A stretch of 64,000 nucleotides of DNA, from contig MU008194.1 of NCBI GenBank assembly GCA_010909165.1, forward strand, positions 310,001 through 374,000. Direction: 5' to 3'. This stretch comes from Anthoceros angustus (lineage: Eukaryota > Streptophyta > Anthocerotopsida > Anthocerotales > Anthocerotaceae). The translations under genes and the position numbers were made by a program. How positions within the stretch are numbered: position 1 is the stretch's first letter; each line of letters begins with the position of its first letter. The notes under the pieces were generated by a model. The model was given only the letters and a program-made list of their open reading frames with translations, searched no databases and was not told the origin of the DNA. Positions 1 to 11,131 of this stretch are shown one piece after another.

Positions 1-1130
1 GCAGCATCAAAGTTCCAGTTTCGCAGAAGCAAACCGTGACTGACAATCAACAGGCTGCGCCATGGCTGCTCGGATCTGCCCAACAACGGATCTAGCAAGG
101 CGGTCCAGCGCGAAGCGAGATCAAAGATGCTCCGTTAGGGCAATTGGCCTAAACCCTTAACCCTCCGATGTCAGTTAACCGGCCTTCTGGGTTAGAAGCC
201 ACCACAAGGAGAAGCATGGCGGAGGAAGACGATGAACAGCCTCAGCTGAGCGTTGCTACTCTTGCTGCCCTGAGGAATGGATAGAGGAGAGGCAGGGCAA
301 GAGGAAGATAAAGCAGGTGTTGCCGAAGACGGAGCTGTGGACATAGTGGCCGAGGATTGGCGTTTGAGCCAGTTCTGGTATAATGCTGCAACGGCAGCCA
401 CTGTAGCAGAGGAGCTCCATCATCTTAGCAAGGCCTTCGATTCTGCTAGGATTGCCTGTGTCGCATGCCCCTCTTTATGTAGAACTCAAGGTGCTGTACT
501 TTGGATGGGTTTGACGGTTCGACCGTATCAGACTGATTTCTGACGGGTAGAATGGGATGCTTTTGAATGCAGAACAAACACCGTGAAGTGGACGCTCACT
601 TGTTTGAGTATGACCGACGGTTTGGGAAGTATGGCGATGATTTTAGTTTCTACGACTACAACTCCCCTCAAGATGTGCCAAACGAATGCCAGGGTGCTTT
701 TCACGTCATCGTGGCTGATCCACCATACTTGGCAAGACATCATCTCTGCCTTAGCCTCAAGTTCCCAGTCAGTTGCAGAATCGAAGAATCTCAATGCTTC
801 GTCGTGGTTAGCCTTTCTGACAAGCGTTTCAATCCATGCAGAGTGAAGAGTGCTTACTAAAGACTGTGCAGACTATGAAGCACCTCTCAGCTGACCCGGA
901 AAAATCCATTTCTTGTTGCTTACAGGTAGTTGTCGAATTTCTGCAATGGGAGGATTGTGGGATCTGTTCGTGAAATGCATTGAAATTCATGGTAGTGGGT
1001 CGGGTTGTAGCTTGTCTTCTTGAAATGCACTGACCGTCCGTGGTCTGGGTTTTGCAGGTGCTGTTCAAAGAGAACGCGTTGCGGGGCTGATACATGCGTA
1101 TCCCTGCAAGTTCAGGCCACAGCATCAGAA
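1..1130 (+). pseudogene. Truncated second copy of the eEF1A lysine methyltransferase gene
   Basis: This stretch is almost base-for-base the same as 10917-12050, which covers the promoter and most of an intact EEF1AKMT1-like gene. Exon equivalents are about 216-490, 573-731, 842-925 and from about 1059. Homology stops abruptly at about 1130, inside the last exon, so the C-terminal part of the protein (about 27 residues) is missing. Exon 1 has lost a G near 273, another near 296 and a CT near 473; exon 3 has lost one T near 911. Each loss breaks the frame. I see essentially no substitutions, only short losses, so this is either a very young truncated duplicate or a mis-assembled or poorly polished copy. 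The catalytic DPPYL motif is still readable near 717-731. Confidence 0.8.
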
Positions 1131-1210
1131 TGGTGCCCAACGCCCAACAATGGCACCCAATTAACGCCTAACAATGGCGCCAACGCCCGACAATGGCTGG
1201 CCATACAATG
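1131..1210. repeat. Degenerate short tandem repeat at the truncation point
   Basis: Directly after the point where the methyltransferase homology ends, a short repeat built on CAATGGC and AACGCC words recurs about four times. It is absent from the intact copy at 12050 and so marks the rearrangement junction. Confidence 0.55.
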
Positions 1211-2050
1211 GCCTGCGAAGGTAAGCATGTACGAACATGTACCATCGGCGGCGCGCCTTGTGGGCATAGAGGTGGTACCGCTCACAATAAGAACACTAAA
1301 GAAAATGCTAAAGAGCGTGACGTACTAGTATTAGAGCACTAGCGGCCCTCTCAACTTTTTCCCTCTCCATGCCATGTGTGTAAATGGGATTAATGGAGTG
1401 GAGGCGAGTGGCACGCCTCCTGCTTGAATGGACGCTCATCATGCCCCCACAAAATAACCCCAATCAAATTTAAAATAGCCCTCCCCTCACATTTTGAAGA
1501 AAAATGCTTTACAATAATCTGGGAATCACGTCATCAATCGGTAAATGGCCTCCTATCATATTTTTGTGATTAATAACAATAATAAAGAGTTTAAAAAATA
1601 AAGAACACATTTTGAGAAAANAGTAACCAATATAAGTTTGAAATCCTCAAGAATAAGATATGTTGTGACCATCATGCTGAAATTGTATTTATTTTTTTAT
1701 AATATCCATAAAATATCTTTTGGTAAGAGAATAAAAATCCACATGTCACCGACCTACTATTTCAGATTATCTTGATAATGTATGAATAACAAAATACATA
1801 AGTCATGGTATATGAGGTACATATTATATAAGTGAAGTAAAGCTTCAACGCTCCTACTAACTACTGTAAATGGATAAAACACCAACTTATTATAAAAAGA
1901 TAATACAAAGTTTGGAATATTCATTTAACAACACAAGAAGACCTGGTTGTGAAATGAAACCGCTTAATTATTTTCCAAGAAACTATGATCACTTCAAGCT
2001 AGAGACAACATGTACATTACAAACAAGCACCCGGGTGGCATGCTCTGCCG
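1211..2050. other. AT-rich intergenic DNA with one ambiguous base
   Basis: No gene is supported. From about 1440 the sequence is strongly AT-rich with only short ORFs. A single N stands at 1621. This is the region downstream of the CCD8 gene. Confidence 0.5.
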
Positions 2051-2058
2051 GTGCGGAA

Positions 2059-4634
2059 TCAATTCGATGGCACCCAACAGCCGTGCAGTCCGTACGGGAG
2101 GCCGTAGGGCAGGATCCCTCGGGCGAGTTCCTCGAACGTCTGGCCGTCCAAGAGGACGACGAAGCCGCCGCCACTGTCGTCGCTCACAAGGGATATAACC
2201 ACGCCTGCACACAGCCGGACGGAACGGGAGCGAGTGATGAGAGGCTGGGTTCTGTCCCGTTCCGTTTCGTTCCGGGGTGGAAACCTGGCTAGGGAGGGAG
2301 TTGGGTTGAGGAGTACGAACCATCGTCTTCTCCGATCGCGCCGGGCCTTGGGACGAAGAAGGGCTCGGTGGGGATGCCGCCGTCGTGGTACCAAGTCTTG
2401 GCGCTCTTGTCCACCAAATCCACCTTTGCGAGGTTGTTGGGGAAGTTGCAAGGGCGGTGTGCTCCAGCTGCGTACAAGTATCGATACTTCCTGGATTTGA
2501 AGCTCTCATTGATGGTGTTCATGTCCAGACCCCTGCCGTGCACGTCCGGCGGCACGGCTGCTTCTAATGTGCCCTTGCTGGATCCGTCGAGCGGGATGGT
2601 GAACCTCCCAACTCTGTTGATGTGTTCTGGAATGGTTAATTTGATGCATTTATGTGATGAGCGGAGGAGGAGGATGGATGGATGGAATGTGTACCTTGCA
2701 TCGGGGAGAACTTTGCCGGGGAAAGATCGGAGCTCATGGAGCTCAGGCGCTGGAGAATGGTAGGGTTCGCGTTGTGCTCGCAGCAGTCCACGATCACTCT
2801 CGCAGGCTTGCCGTCCTCCGCAGGCTCCTCGTACGCGTTGATGAAGTGGAAGGTGACGAAAGGCGGGACTTCCACTGACGCTTCCTGAACAAGCGTGCGA
2901 TGGGTGAGGAATGGAGGTGAGAGGTGGAACAGAATTGGAGAGGCGTGGAGCAAGATTTATTACCAGGGCGCCGGTTTTCCTGTTGAGGATGTGCATGTAG
3001 GAGCCGCTGTCAGGAGCCACTCGAATTTGTAGTACGGGCAGGGCGCGCTCTTGAGGAGGTTCATCGCGGAGTAGCGCAGTGGCATCTCTGGTACCACGAT
3101 GTAGTTTTCCGATACGGCGAAGGAGTGCACCCATCCCGGGGGGCCTTTACCCCTGCATTGGACCTGAAGGGACGGAGCAAAAGAAATGAAGCAAGTGCTG
3201 CATGCGTCCAAGGCTCAAGGAATGCGGAGGAGAGCCTGGAGGAAGTAGTGTTGCTCACTCTGCCAATCATCTCCCTGGTGTTTGATCCGGCGGGCATCCG
3301 CACGACGTTGTAGCCAGGGTGGATCAAATCCGGCAGCAGCGTGATGAATTCCTTGTCATCTACGTAGGGGTGAGCGGAGTGCAGAATTCCCTGCGCGCAC
3401 CAGTTCAAATGTGTCGATGTGAGATATGAGATCTTCAGGAATCTGGACTTGTCTGCAGGCACTCTGCAGCAGCATGGAAGAAAGCAGTTTGAGAATTGCG
3501 GCTCCGGAGGACCTGGAATCCGTCCTCGTATGTGAACTTTCCCAGGGTTTCCAGCGTGTTTGGATCAATCTGAATGGTCCCCTTCATCGTCTCCGTCAAG
3601 CACAGGACTCTTCCGTCTCCCAATCTGCACCAAGAAGCCGTTTCAAGCACGTCATGGATTGAAGCGAAGGTTGAAGGATGTGGCGATGGCGTGGCGTGTT
3701 GTAGCATTGCAGGATGCAGGCAGCGTACAGGATGACTCCGGTGTTGGCGTTGTCGGTGAGACTGTGGCCCGTGGCCATCCCGGCGAGCTCACCGATCCGC
3801 TGGAACACGTTCCTGCCTCCGGCACGACCTTGAATTCCCGGTACATGGGGCGATGGTTGCTGGTGGCCTGCTTGTATGCCTCGGATTGCAGCTGCGCGTG
3901 CCCGCACACCAGCTTCCCGTTGTCGAAGTGGAGACGGACGAGGGTGGAGTACCTGGAGGCCGCTCATGTCACACACTCCATCGCTCCCTATCCAAGGAAA
4001 TGAAGATCGCTACAAGATGAAGCAAAGTTCCACAATTGCTCCACTCACCCGTCGAAGAGGTGCTCAAATTCCATGTCCCCAGCGTTCCAGCTTCCGGGCC
4101 CGTTTCGGATATATGTTCCACTCTGCAGCAGCAAGCAAGAACCGAAAGCTGAGCTGCTTCAATTTATGATACACAAGTGCAATGCTATCCTGAAGGTGGA
4201 CTAGTACATGTGATCCATCTACAAAAGGTAAGTACCAGCCACTTTGGGATTGCTCCCTGCAGTTCCAGCTCTCCTTCCCATCTCGGCTGCTTGACAGTGT
4301 TCCAGGACGCATATCCAGGATACCTCTCTTGCTGCCGCACCTCAGCTCCTCCAACTCTCTCGGCCACCAGAGCTCGATTCACAGCCCCCTTCCGGTCCAC
4401 GGGCTTGGGAGCTGGAGTGAAGGTTGCGGCCTGATCTGCAGCGTGGCCCTCACCCAGGGCTTGGGCTGTGATTGTGCAGGAGTGGCGGGAGCGCCGGCGC
4501 AGGGCCTTCGGTTGCTTCAAGGAGCCGATGGACGACACCTTGACCACCTGACTCTGCTGGAGCGGTGAGGGCGAGAGAAGTGCCATGTTGTCTGCACCCA
4601 CTGCTGCTGCTGCAGCTGCAATGCACTTAGCCAT
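2059..4634 (-). CDS. CCD8: Carotenoid cleavage dioxygenase 8 (carlactone synthase-like), frame-disrupted
   Basis: This plastid enzyme makes carlactone from 9-cis-beta-apo-10'-carotenal in strigolactone biosynthesis. Nine exons can be followed on the minus strand: 4236-4634, 4049-4122, 3729-3952, 3624 to about 3520, 3259-3390, 2964-3163, 2695-2884, 2321-2613 and 2059-2204. The first exon has an alanine-rich, arginine-containing transit-like start. Family blocks seen in order are RNGPGSW, FEHLFDG, SLTDNANTGV, LGDGRVLCLTET, GWVHSFAVSENY, VPEMPLRYS, TFHFINAYEE, DCCEHNA, EPFFVPRPGA and PYGLPYGLHGCW, including iron-ligand histidines. The frame shifts by one base inside exon 3 (near 3805), near 2725 and near 3030, and the exon 4/5 junction (about 3390-3525) does not join cleanly. 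Either the gene is decaying or the sequence has single-base losses. I infer the start at 4634; an upstream ATG at 4766 lies in a transposon inverted repeat. Confidence 0.88.
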
Positions 4635-4752
4635 GTCACTCCGCAGTCGACGAGCTTTGTGTCCAAGGCTGAGCACGAGCTGTGAAGCACGGCGCGAAGC
4701 CTTAAGTGAGCCATCCACCAGCAGTAGACCCACAGGGCACCCACTTAGCCCG

Positions 4753-6172
4753 CTGTGACCAACCATGTGGAATCCGGGTTTTAGAAAATCGCTTCTGGAA
4801 ACGACAAGCCATCACAGGCCATGCCAAACGCTTCATGGAGAAGCACCACGCTTAGTCACGAGGCTCTAACTAAATAAACTGAAATGCAATTATCATTCCC
4901 TGCAAGGAAGGCCACTTGGTGTATCCACCCACCTTGACGACAGCCTCATTAGTTTTCTTTTTTATCTTCATATCATCTTACGACACATGAGTAGCGGTTT
5001 TAATTTCTTTCTTCTTCGGCCTATGCAAACAGTACATGACAATCAATTCACCTCGATCATGAGAGAGCCTCAAAAACTCATATCCCATAACATATTTAGA
5101 TCCTCCAAGAAACAAGGTAACAAATTATGTAAGTATAATAGAAGACATCTATCTTACATAAGAGAAGGAGAAAGTTGTATCAAAGCTATCAAAGTCTCTT
5201 ATAGGACAAAAATCGTATTCCCAAGGACAAAGTGTGAAACATTTGCATCCTTGAAAAAGTTCAAACCTTGGCTAGATATTGATAAGAGTACAAATGTTTC
5301 ACCTCGTCAATGAGATAACTAACCTCACATCATGTGCTTCAAGTGCCAAGTTCCTATTGCAACATTCCAAGGATCCCAAGCTGTTCCATATTCTCTTGAT
5401 AAAGCCTACACACTAGATTTAGAATAAGAGGAAAAAGTGTGGATTCATGTAGTAAATTTCACAACCTTGAGAGAGTAGCTACCAACAAGATATGTAATTG
5501 TGAATACTTAACATTGAGAGTGAGACATAAAACTTAAAAAATGGACAAGTTTAAAGTCCATACCGTTATAAAACTTTTATAGACTCTCCGGTATGTGATT
5601 TTTACTTAATTATATAATCTCTAATGTAATAAGTTCTAAATGAACCTTAAAAGGCCCTTTCTAGTCTTCAAGGCCTTTGCCAGCGTATAGCCTTTACTCT
5701 TGTAAAGCAAGCCTCTTAGACCTTTTCTGCATCTCCTTCCTTCACTTTTGTAAAGCAAGCCTCTTAAACCTTTTCTGCATCTCCTTCCTTTATTCTTGTA
5801 AAGCAAGCCTCTTAGACCTTTTCTGCATCTCCTTCCTTCACTTTTGTAAAGCAAGCCTCTTAGACCTTTTCTGCATCTCCTTCCTTTATTCTTGTAAAGC
5901 AAGCCTCTTAGACCTTTTACGCATCTCCTTCCTTTACTTGCTTCTGGGTTGATCGGTGATAAAAGAAACCTAGTGAGATTGTTGTCAAGGTGGGTGGATA
6001 CGCCAAGTGGCCTTCCTCGCAGGCGATGATATTGTATTTCAGTTTATTCAGTTAGAACCTTCGGACTACGCGTGGTGTATTTACATGAAGCGGTTTGGCA
6101 TGGCCTATGATGGCTTGTCGTTTCCAAAAGCGATTTTCTGAAAACCAGGATTCCACATTATTGGTCACAGTG
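4753..6172. mobile_element. Non-autonomous DNA transposon with about 200-bp terminal inverted repeats
   Basis: The sequence from about 4753 to 4955 reappears inverted at about 5970-6172 with few differences. The shared tips read CTGTGACCAA followed by ATGTGGAATCC. The 1.0-kb interior is AT-rich, has no transposase-like ORF and carries a 48-bp minisatellite. Long inverted repeats without coding capacity recall non-autonomous Mutator-like or foldback elements. I could not find a clear target-site duplication, so the superfamily is uncertain. It lies about 120 bp upstream of the inferred CCD8 start codon. Confidence 0.75.
5701..5940. repeat. 48-bp minisatellite, five copies
   Basis: A 48-bp unit containing GTAAAGCAAGCCTCTTAGAC starts at about 5701, 5749, 5797, 5845 and 5893. 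Alternate copies share small variants (TTCAC versus TTTAT ends), suggesting growth by a two-unit step. The period is a multiple of three, so both strands give long repetitive ORFs, but nothing supports coding. Confidence 0.85.
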
Positions 6173-6183
6173 AGTCACTCCTC

Positions 6184-6345
6184 TTTCACATGAAGGCCAA
6201 ATTCACCTTGTTGATGAGTGTCACATGAGGGCCAAACGCTTCATGTAGATGCACCACGCTTAGTCGGGAGGCTCTAATTGAATAAATCGAAATACAATAT
6301 CATCGTGGAAGGCCTTAGACCTTTTACGCATCTCCTTCCTTTTGT
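6184..6345. repeat. Partial extra copy of the inverted-repeat element end
   Basis: After the right inverted repeat, a further piece resembling the left terminal repeat (CCAAACGCTTCATG, CACCACGCTTAGTC) runs straight into one unit of the 48-bp minisatellite (CTTAGACCTTTTACGCATCT). It is therefore a nested or internally deleted relative of the element at 4753-6172. Confidence 0.6.
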
Positions 6346-8012
6346 TAGGTTGCATGTTGTACCTCTTGATAACTAAGAGAGCCAATATGAATTCTCAATC
6401 ACTTGCCTCCTTCCAAATCCAAAACTTAGAAGAGTTTAAATGAAAGGTGAGTTGTTCCAATCCATCTTATGGGACTTGCATATGGCGTACCAAAGCGGGC
6501 TAGATGAATGTGCTATCGCTAATTTTGAAAGTCTCTCTTCTATTTTCAAAGTGTCTTAGTTTTCAAAGTGTCTGTTTCAAACAATCTCTCAAATGCAAAT
6601 GCAATTGGATTCCACAAACCCTAACTCCGCTGCGACCACATTGAGTTGAAACCTCCCACCCAAGCTGGAGAGGCCACACCCACGCGTGCCTCATTGCTCA
6701 ACCGCCTCACCGCTCCCATTCAATGTACGCTTGGAGAGGCCGTTTTGGTATTGCTGCCCTAGCCAGCCACCCCACCAGCCTCATGGAAGGGATGAAGTGA
6801 AGGGTCTTTGGAGGCTGAGTTTCTCAAAACTCAGCTCCCTCAAATTGCAACTATGGTATGCAAAGAAAACATGAACCGACCACAAAGAAGTTCCGTGTGA
6901 AAGAAAAAGATTAAGTTTGTGTGTAAGTATGCTTGCTTGTGGCCGCGTTGGTAGGTCCACTTTGGGCACTCTTAGTTCGGTCCGATACCAAAGCGGACAC
7001 AAGCGTGCTTGCAGGTAAAATGTGTGGTGTGAAGGAAAGTTTGGTGTGAAAAAAATGTGCCCCGTTCCCTCTGTCCTCTTCGGTATGCCATGAAACGCCG
7101 GCTGCCGGCACTTTTTTTTGTTTTGCGATAAAAGAAGGCTTTATAAGAAAAAAGAACATCGAAGAACAGAAGTACAGAAAGCATGAGCGGGCAGAGCAAG
7201 CAGCAACAAGAGAGCCAAAACTCCAAGCCGAGGGCCACACACTACAGGACAGCCCCGGATGCCGGGACTTTTTTGATGAAATTCTGACCAAGCTTTTGTG
7301 ACCAACAACAGCATCAACATTGGAGTCTAGCTAACATATTTCGTGGGTGTATGTGTGCTGGGTCGTACCACCATGTCATCGCCACACGTATGCGGTCTAG
7401 AATTGGCGGCCTGACCTTGGTCTGAAGCCAACCTGGCTTTGAAGGATTTGTTGCATGCGAGATCCATTCGGTGGTGTCGTGATGCACGCAAAGAATTTTG
7501 CGGTGGCATGCACAGCATATAGCACTTTCCACATCCGCCACTCCAGCCAGCACATTGTGCCGCAGGCTCCTGGTGGGTTGCAACAATACTTCTACGTGTG
7601 CACACTAGGACATGTCTACAGCACCAGAACTTTGTTTCCCTTGTTGGAGCTTTCCTGTGTTGAAGTAGATTCTCTTGCTCCAGCATCTACGACCGGGCAC
7701 TTCACTCCAAAACGAACGGTGAGGGCAGGAGGTGGAAAGAGTTGCTTCAACTGGCATGGCCATTCTTGAATAACTCTCCGGGCCATGGAATGTCTCATCG
7801 TGCCTACGTAACCCTGGAGCGTTGCAGAGAAAAGAGAGAAGGATATGTGGTGTTTGATTCGCATCTGCTTCTGAAGTTCAGCAGCCCTAAATAGCTTCAA
7901 GACTGAAGTAGTGTGGGGTCACTCGTCAGAGAAGCTCCGATTCGGCTCTGATTCCTGTGGCCTCGGAGGTACACATGTACATCAGACAGAATCTGCCAAA
8001 GCAACTTCTCAC
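6346..8012. other. Intergenic DNA without a recognisable gene
   Basis: Only short ORFs are present on both strands, none with family motifs I recognise. Base composition is mixed. It lies 3' of the TPR gene. Confidence 0.4.
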
Positions 8013-9748
8013 TTAATTTGGTTTCAGATCCAAAAAGGCTTCCAGTGCAGTTACAAGGCGTGGGGGCCATCTCCTGGTGTTTCGAACCCAGTTCCTGTCC
8101 CTGTATCTCCCGTCCTGGCCACAACATAACCATGAGACCGTGTCAAAGGAGTGCAATCCGGGGTTGATAAACCATCTCACAGAAAATTTGTGTACCTCCA
8201 GACGCCCCCAATTATTTTCTGCTTCAGCAGTCAGCCCCTGAGAATACAAGGATACCGCTAGAGCTGCTCTCATGTCTGGAAACTGTGACAACCCAAGAGT
8301 GAAACTGGGCCTCTGAGGGACTGTGACTTGGGTAGAAGCCAACGGCAGTGAGGTACGACCAGAAGTGTACCTCAGGATATCTTCTTAGAAGAGAGCGAAA
8401 CTGCCGAATAGCCTCATTGTCCCGACCGACTTGATAGAGCGCCTGCTTGGGTTAGTTTACAAGGAGCACATGTAAATGAGCAGACCTTGAGTAAGAGGGA
8501 AAACAGATCTGCATTAAATGGGTGGACTCTGTATAGCATGAAAATACCAACCAGGGCACAATTTGCAGCTGCAAATGAGAACTCAGGAGCAAGCTGAGCA
8601 GCTCTACGATAGTTGGAGATGGCTTCATCCCATTTGCTCATGGCAGCCTGCAAGCACCATAACATACTGCATTTTAAGCTAGTGGCTTTTGTGATTGTCA
8701 CCAGAATGAGCAGGGATTGGAATTCCAGCTAGGGTGTAAGATCAACCTGCAGAAGTGTGGGGTACGTGAGATGCTGCAGCTTACCAGCACGTTGCCCAGG
8801 TTGTTGAGAGCAGCAGGATCATTCGGCTGGACAGAAAGAACAGCCTTGTAGTCAGCAGCAGCCTCGTCATAGCGTCCAAGGCTCTCCAGTACAACCCCGC
8901 GGTTCAGAACAGGATCCACTGCATAACTGTAGCATTTCCAGCTTCATCAGTCCTCGAACAACATTTTACTGACATTTAGACCCCACTTGAGAGGATCAGA
9001 ATTCACGGCAAGGAGGCCTTACGGTGCTAGCTCGATAGATCGGTCGAAATCCTGTAGAGCTTGCTCCATTTTCCCTGTACAGCTAAACAGCATCAAGGCA
9101 CTCCAACAACTCAGCCATTGGTGGGAAGCACGTTCAAAAATCCGTGTGTAACCCCACTTGTGCCGATAACAACTCTAACCTGGCGACTGCGGCAGTTTCC
9201 ACGGTTCCCCCAAGCTCTGGAAAGAATGTCAGGAACCCATTCCGCTTCAATCTCTCCATACCTGTCGATAACTTCTGTCCAGAGTCTCTCCTCTTCCTCA
9301 ATCTGCAGTACGCACCAACGCAGCTCCAGTCCAAAGACAAACAGCCATCAGCGCGGAAAGGCTTGCTCATTCTCAACCTACATACCGTCGGTGCATCCAG
9401 TGCTTTTTCGAACACAATGGCAGCATCCCTCAGCCTTCCATCCGCTGGATCAAAAGCGCGTTTTGGGGCTTTCCCGAGATCGATGCTCGCAGGGACCACG
9501 GCCTGTGCCTGCTCCACACCAACGCCACATACGGCAGCTAAGGAGAACCACACCGGGGCCTGCAGAATAAGCCTTCTCCCAACACCTCTCCCGCCCCGTG
9601 GATTTCCACCCTGTGATTCCTTGAACCCATGACCAGAAACCCGCAATCTGCCAGAGGTCGAAGCCGGAACTCTGATCCTGGGCTGTAAGCAGAATGCACT
9701 GGAAGCCGGAGGGGCAGGGGCAATCGAGAAAACCATGGCCTTCATCAA
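8013..9748 (-). CDS. Thylakoid-lumen-type tetratricopeptide repeat protein
   Basis: The protein has about 300 residues and nine exons: 9386-9748, 9262-9302, 9180-9216, 9023-9074, 8785-8926, 8552-8647, 8371-8442, 8196-8282 and 8013-8114. The first exon gives a serine/arginine-rich transit region, then GVGRR, a hydrophobic stretch and an AQA cleavage-like site, a layout typical of twin-arginine-type lumen targeting. At least three TPR units follow (WGNRGN, VLNRGVVLESLGRYDEA, WDEAISNYRRAAQLAP). The C terminus (RYRDRNWVRN, RRWPP) matches a conserved plant and cyanobacterial TPR family that includes, I believe, Arabidopsis At1g78915. Exon 3 ends in phase 0 while exon 4 needs one carried base, so one nucleotide appears to be missing there. 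The start could be 9748 or the in-frame ATG at 9736. Confidence 0.82.
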
Positions 9749-10118
9749 TCATTCACAACTGTTCACGGAAGCGGCACCTCACGAACGTGGATGATGATGT
9801 TCCAGCGTTTGAGAAAAAGGCATTGAGACGAAGAACTTTTGAGGAACCCATCTTATTGACAGCGCATCTACCAACTCGGGAGGTCATGGCCAACCGGAAG
9901 GATACATTCAAATGGGCAAGCAAGATACTGTGCCATCGGAACGTTTAGCTTGAACCTGGCATCTGGATTCAAGCGTTCACTCCAGACATTGACCTACAAT
10001 GGTTACGACTTTTTGATGACAGCTCTCCGCTACCACATCATTGACCTCCGGCTTCCAGGAGCCCAGCCACTCCCGAGGCTAAGACCTTGGTACAAGAGTG
10101 GAGAACTACTGAATGAGA

Positions 10119-10818
10119 CTAAGAAGCTTTCTTCTTCGGGTCGGGCTGTTGATGCATCACTGCAGAGATTTTGTTCACTTCATACAAAAGGACGACTGAG
10201 AACAGTATGCTGCACAGGTACGCAAAACTCTATCAGTACCAATTCAACATAGTGGCAAGAAGGCTACATAGAATGCAAGAGAGGTTCCAAATCCCCACAC
10301 TGACCATGTGGTACAAGAGACCCTATGCACGGAACCCGCTGCAACAGCAGCAATAGATTCGGCAAGGAGAACTGCAAATGATTTCCAAGCATTAGTGGAT
10401 CTGTGATCACGAGCTCAGTAATCTTAGCAAACCTATGTCATACTGCAGCCGATACAACCAACAAGTTCTAATTCTAGGTTTTGCAGCTCAGCCACCCCAA
10501 AGTACTGTCAACCAAGGTGAAGCGTACCAGCTCCCCATCCGGTTCGCGATCCGAGCGACTCTTGTAAATTGCCAACAAACTGCAAATCCAAAGACACGTG
10601 ATCAGAACCCGAATATGGAGCAAAATAACGCTCGACAACCAGAAAACAGCAGGGGTCCTTACAGTCAAAACTAGGAGGAACAAAAGAGAACCGATGAAGC
10701 CGCCAAAGATGGTGAACAACTCAGTTGAAGCCAATTTCTCCTTGTAGACCTGCTGCAGCGAGAGTGTGATGACGAAGAGCAGAAAAGAACAGAGCATCGA
10801 GTTGGCCGTGCTTGTCAA
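10119..10818 (-). CDS. KRTCAP2/KCP2-like oligosaccharyltransferase subunit
   Basis: A small ER membrane protein of 121 residues, an accessory subunit of the oligosaccharyltransferase that N-glycosylates secretory proteins. The four exons 10663-10818, 10528-10579, 10305-10371 and 10119-10209 all join in frame with GT-AG borders. The first exon carries the family core KLASTELFTIFGGFIGSLLF, followed by GNLQES and a second hydrophobic segment containing AGSVHRVSCTT. The C terminus ends KKAS, a KKXX-type ER retrieval signal. Hydropathy suggests three to four membrane segments. It is divergently arranged with the methyltransferase gene, whose start codon is 313 bp away. Confidence 0.92.
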
Positions 10819-11131
10819 ACGCTTCCGATCTGCCCATCACAACAATCCACAAGCTTCAGTTCCCAATTTCCAGCTCCGCAATTTCCACCACAAGTAGTCA
10901 AAACCCGTCCATCTGCAGCATCAAAGTTCCAGTTTCGCAGAAGCAAACCGTGACTGACAATCAACAGGCTGCGCCATGGCTGCTCGGATCTGCCCAACAA
11001 CGGATCTAGCAAGGCGGTCCAGCGCGAAGCGAGATCAAAGATGCTCCGTTAGGGCAATTGGCCTAAACCCTTAACCCTCCGATGTCAGTTAACCGGCCTT
11101 CTGGGTTAGAGAAGCCACCACAAGGAGAAGC
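10819..11131. promoter_or_regulatory. Shared divergent promoter, KCP2 homolog / eEF1A methyltransferase
   Basis: The 313 bp between the two divergent start codons must hold both promoters. I see a degenerate telo-box-like run (TAAACCCTTAACCCT) at about 11063-11078 but no convincing TATA box. Most of this segment, from 10917, is duplicated at 1-215. Confidence 0.55.

Noticed and set aside
4185-4766. Longer CCD8 N terminus beginning at 4766
   Set aside because: The extra 44 codons lie partly in the transposon inverted repeat and have no CCD8 similarity; the ATG at 4634 gives a plausible transit peptide.
5701-5940. Possible CRISPR-like array
   Set aside because: Units are contiguous 48-bp tandem copies without unique spacers, in a plant nuclear context.
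5636-5952. Long repetitive ORFs on both strands
   Set aside because: They arise because the 48-bp minisatellite has a period divisible by three; no start context, homology or splice structure supports a protein.
6911-7686. Minus-strand ORFs of 70-126 codons
   Set aside because: No family motifs, overlapping frames of equal quality, and no splice-consistent extension.
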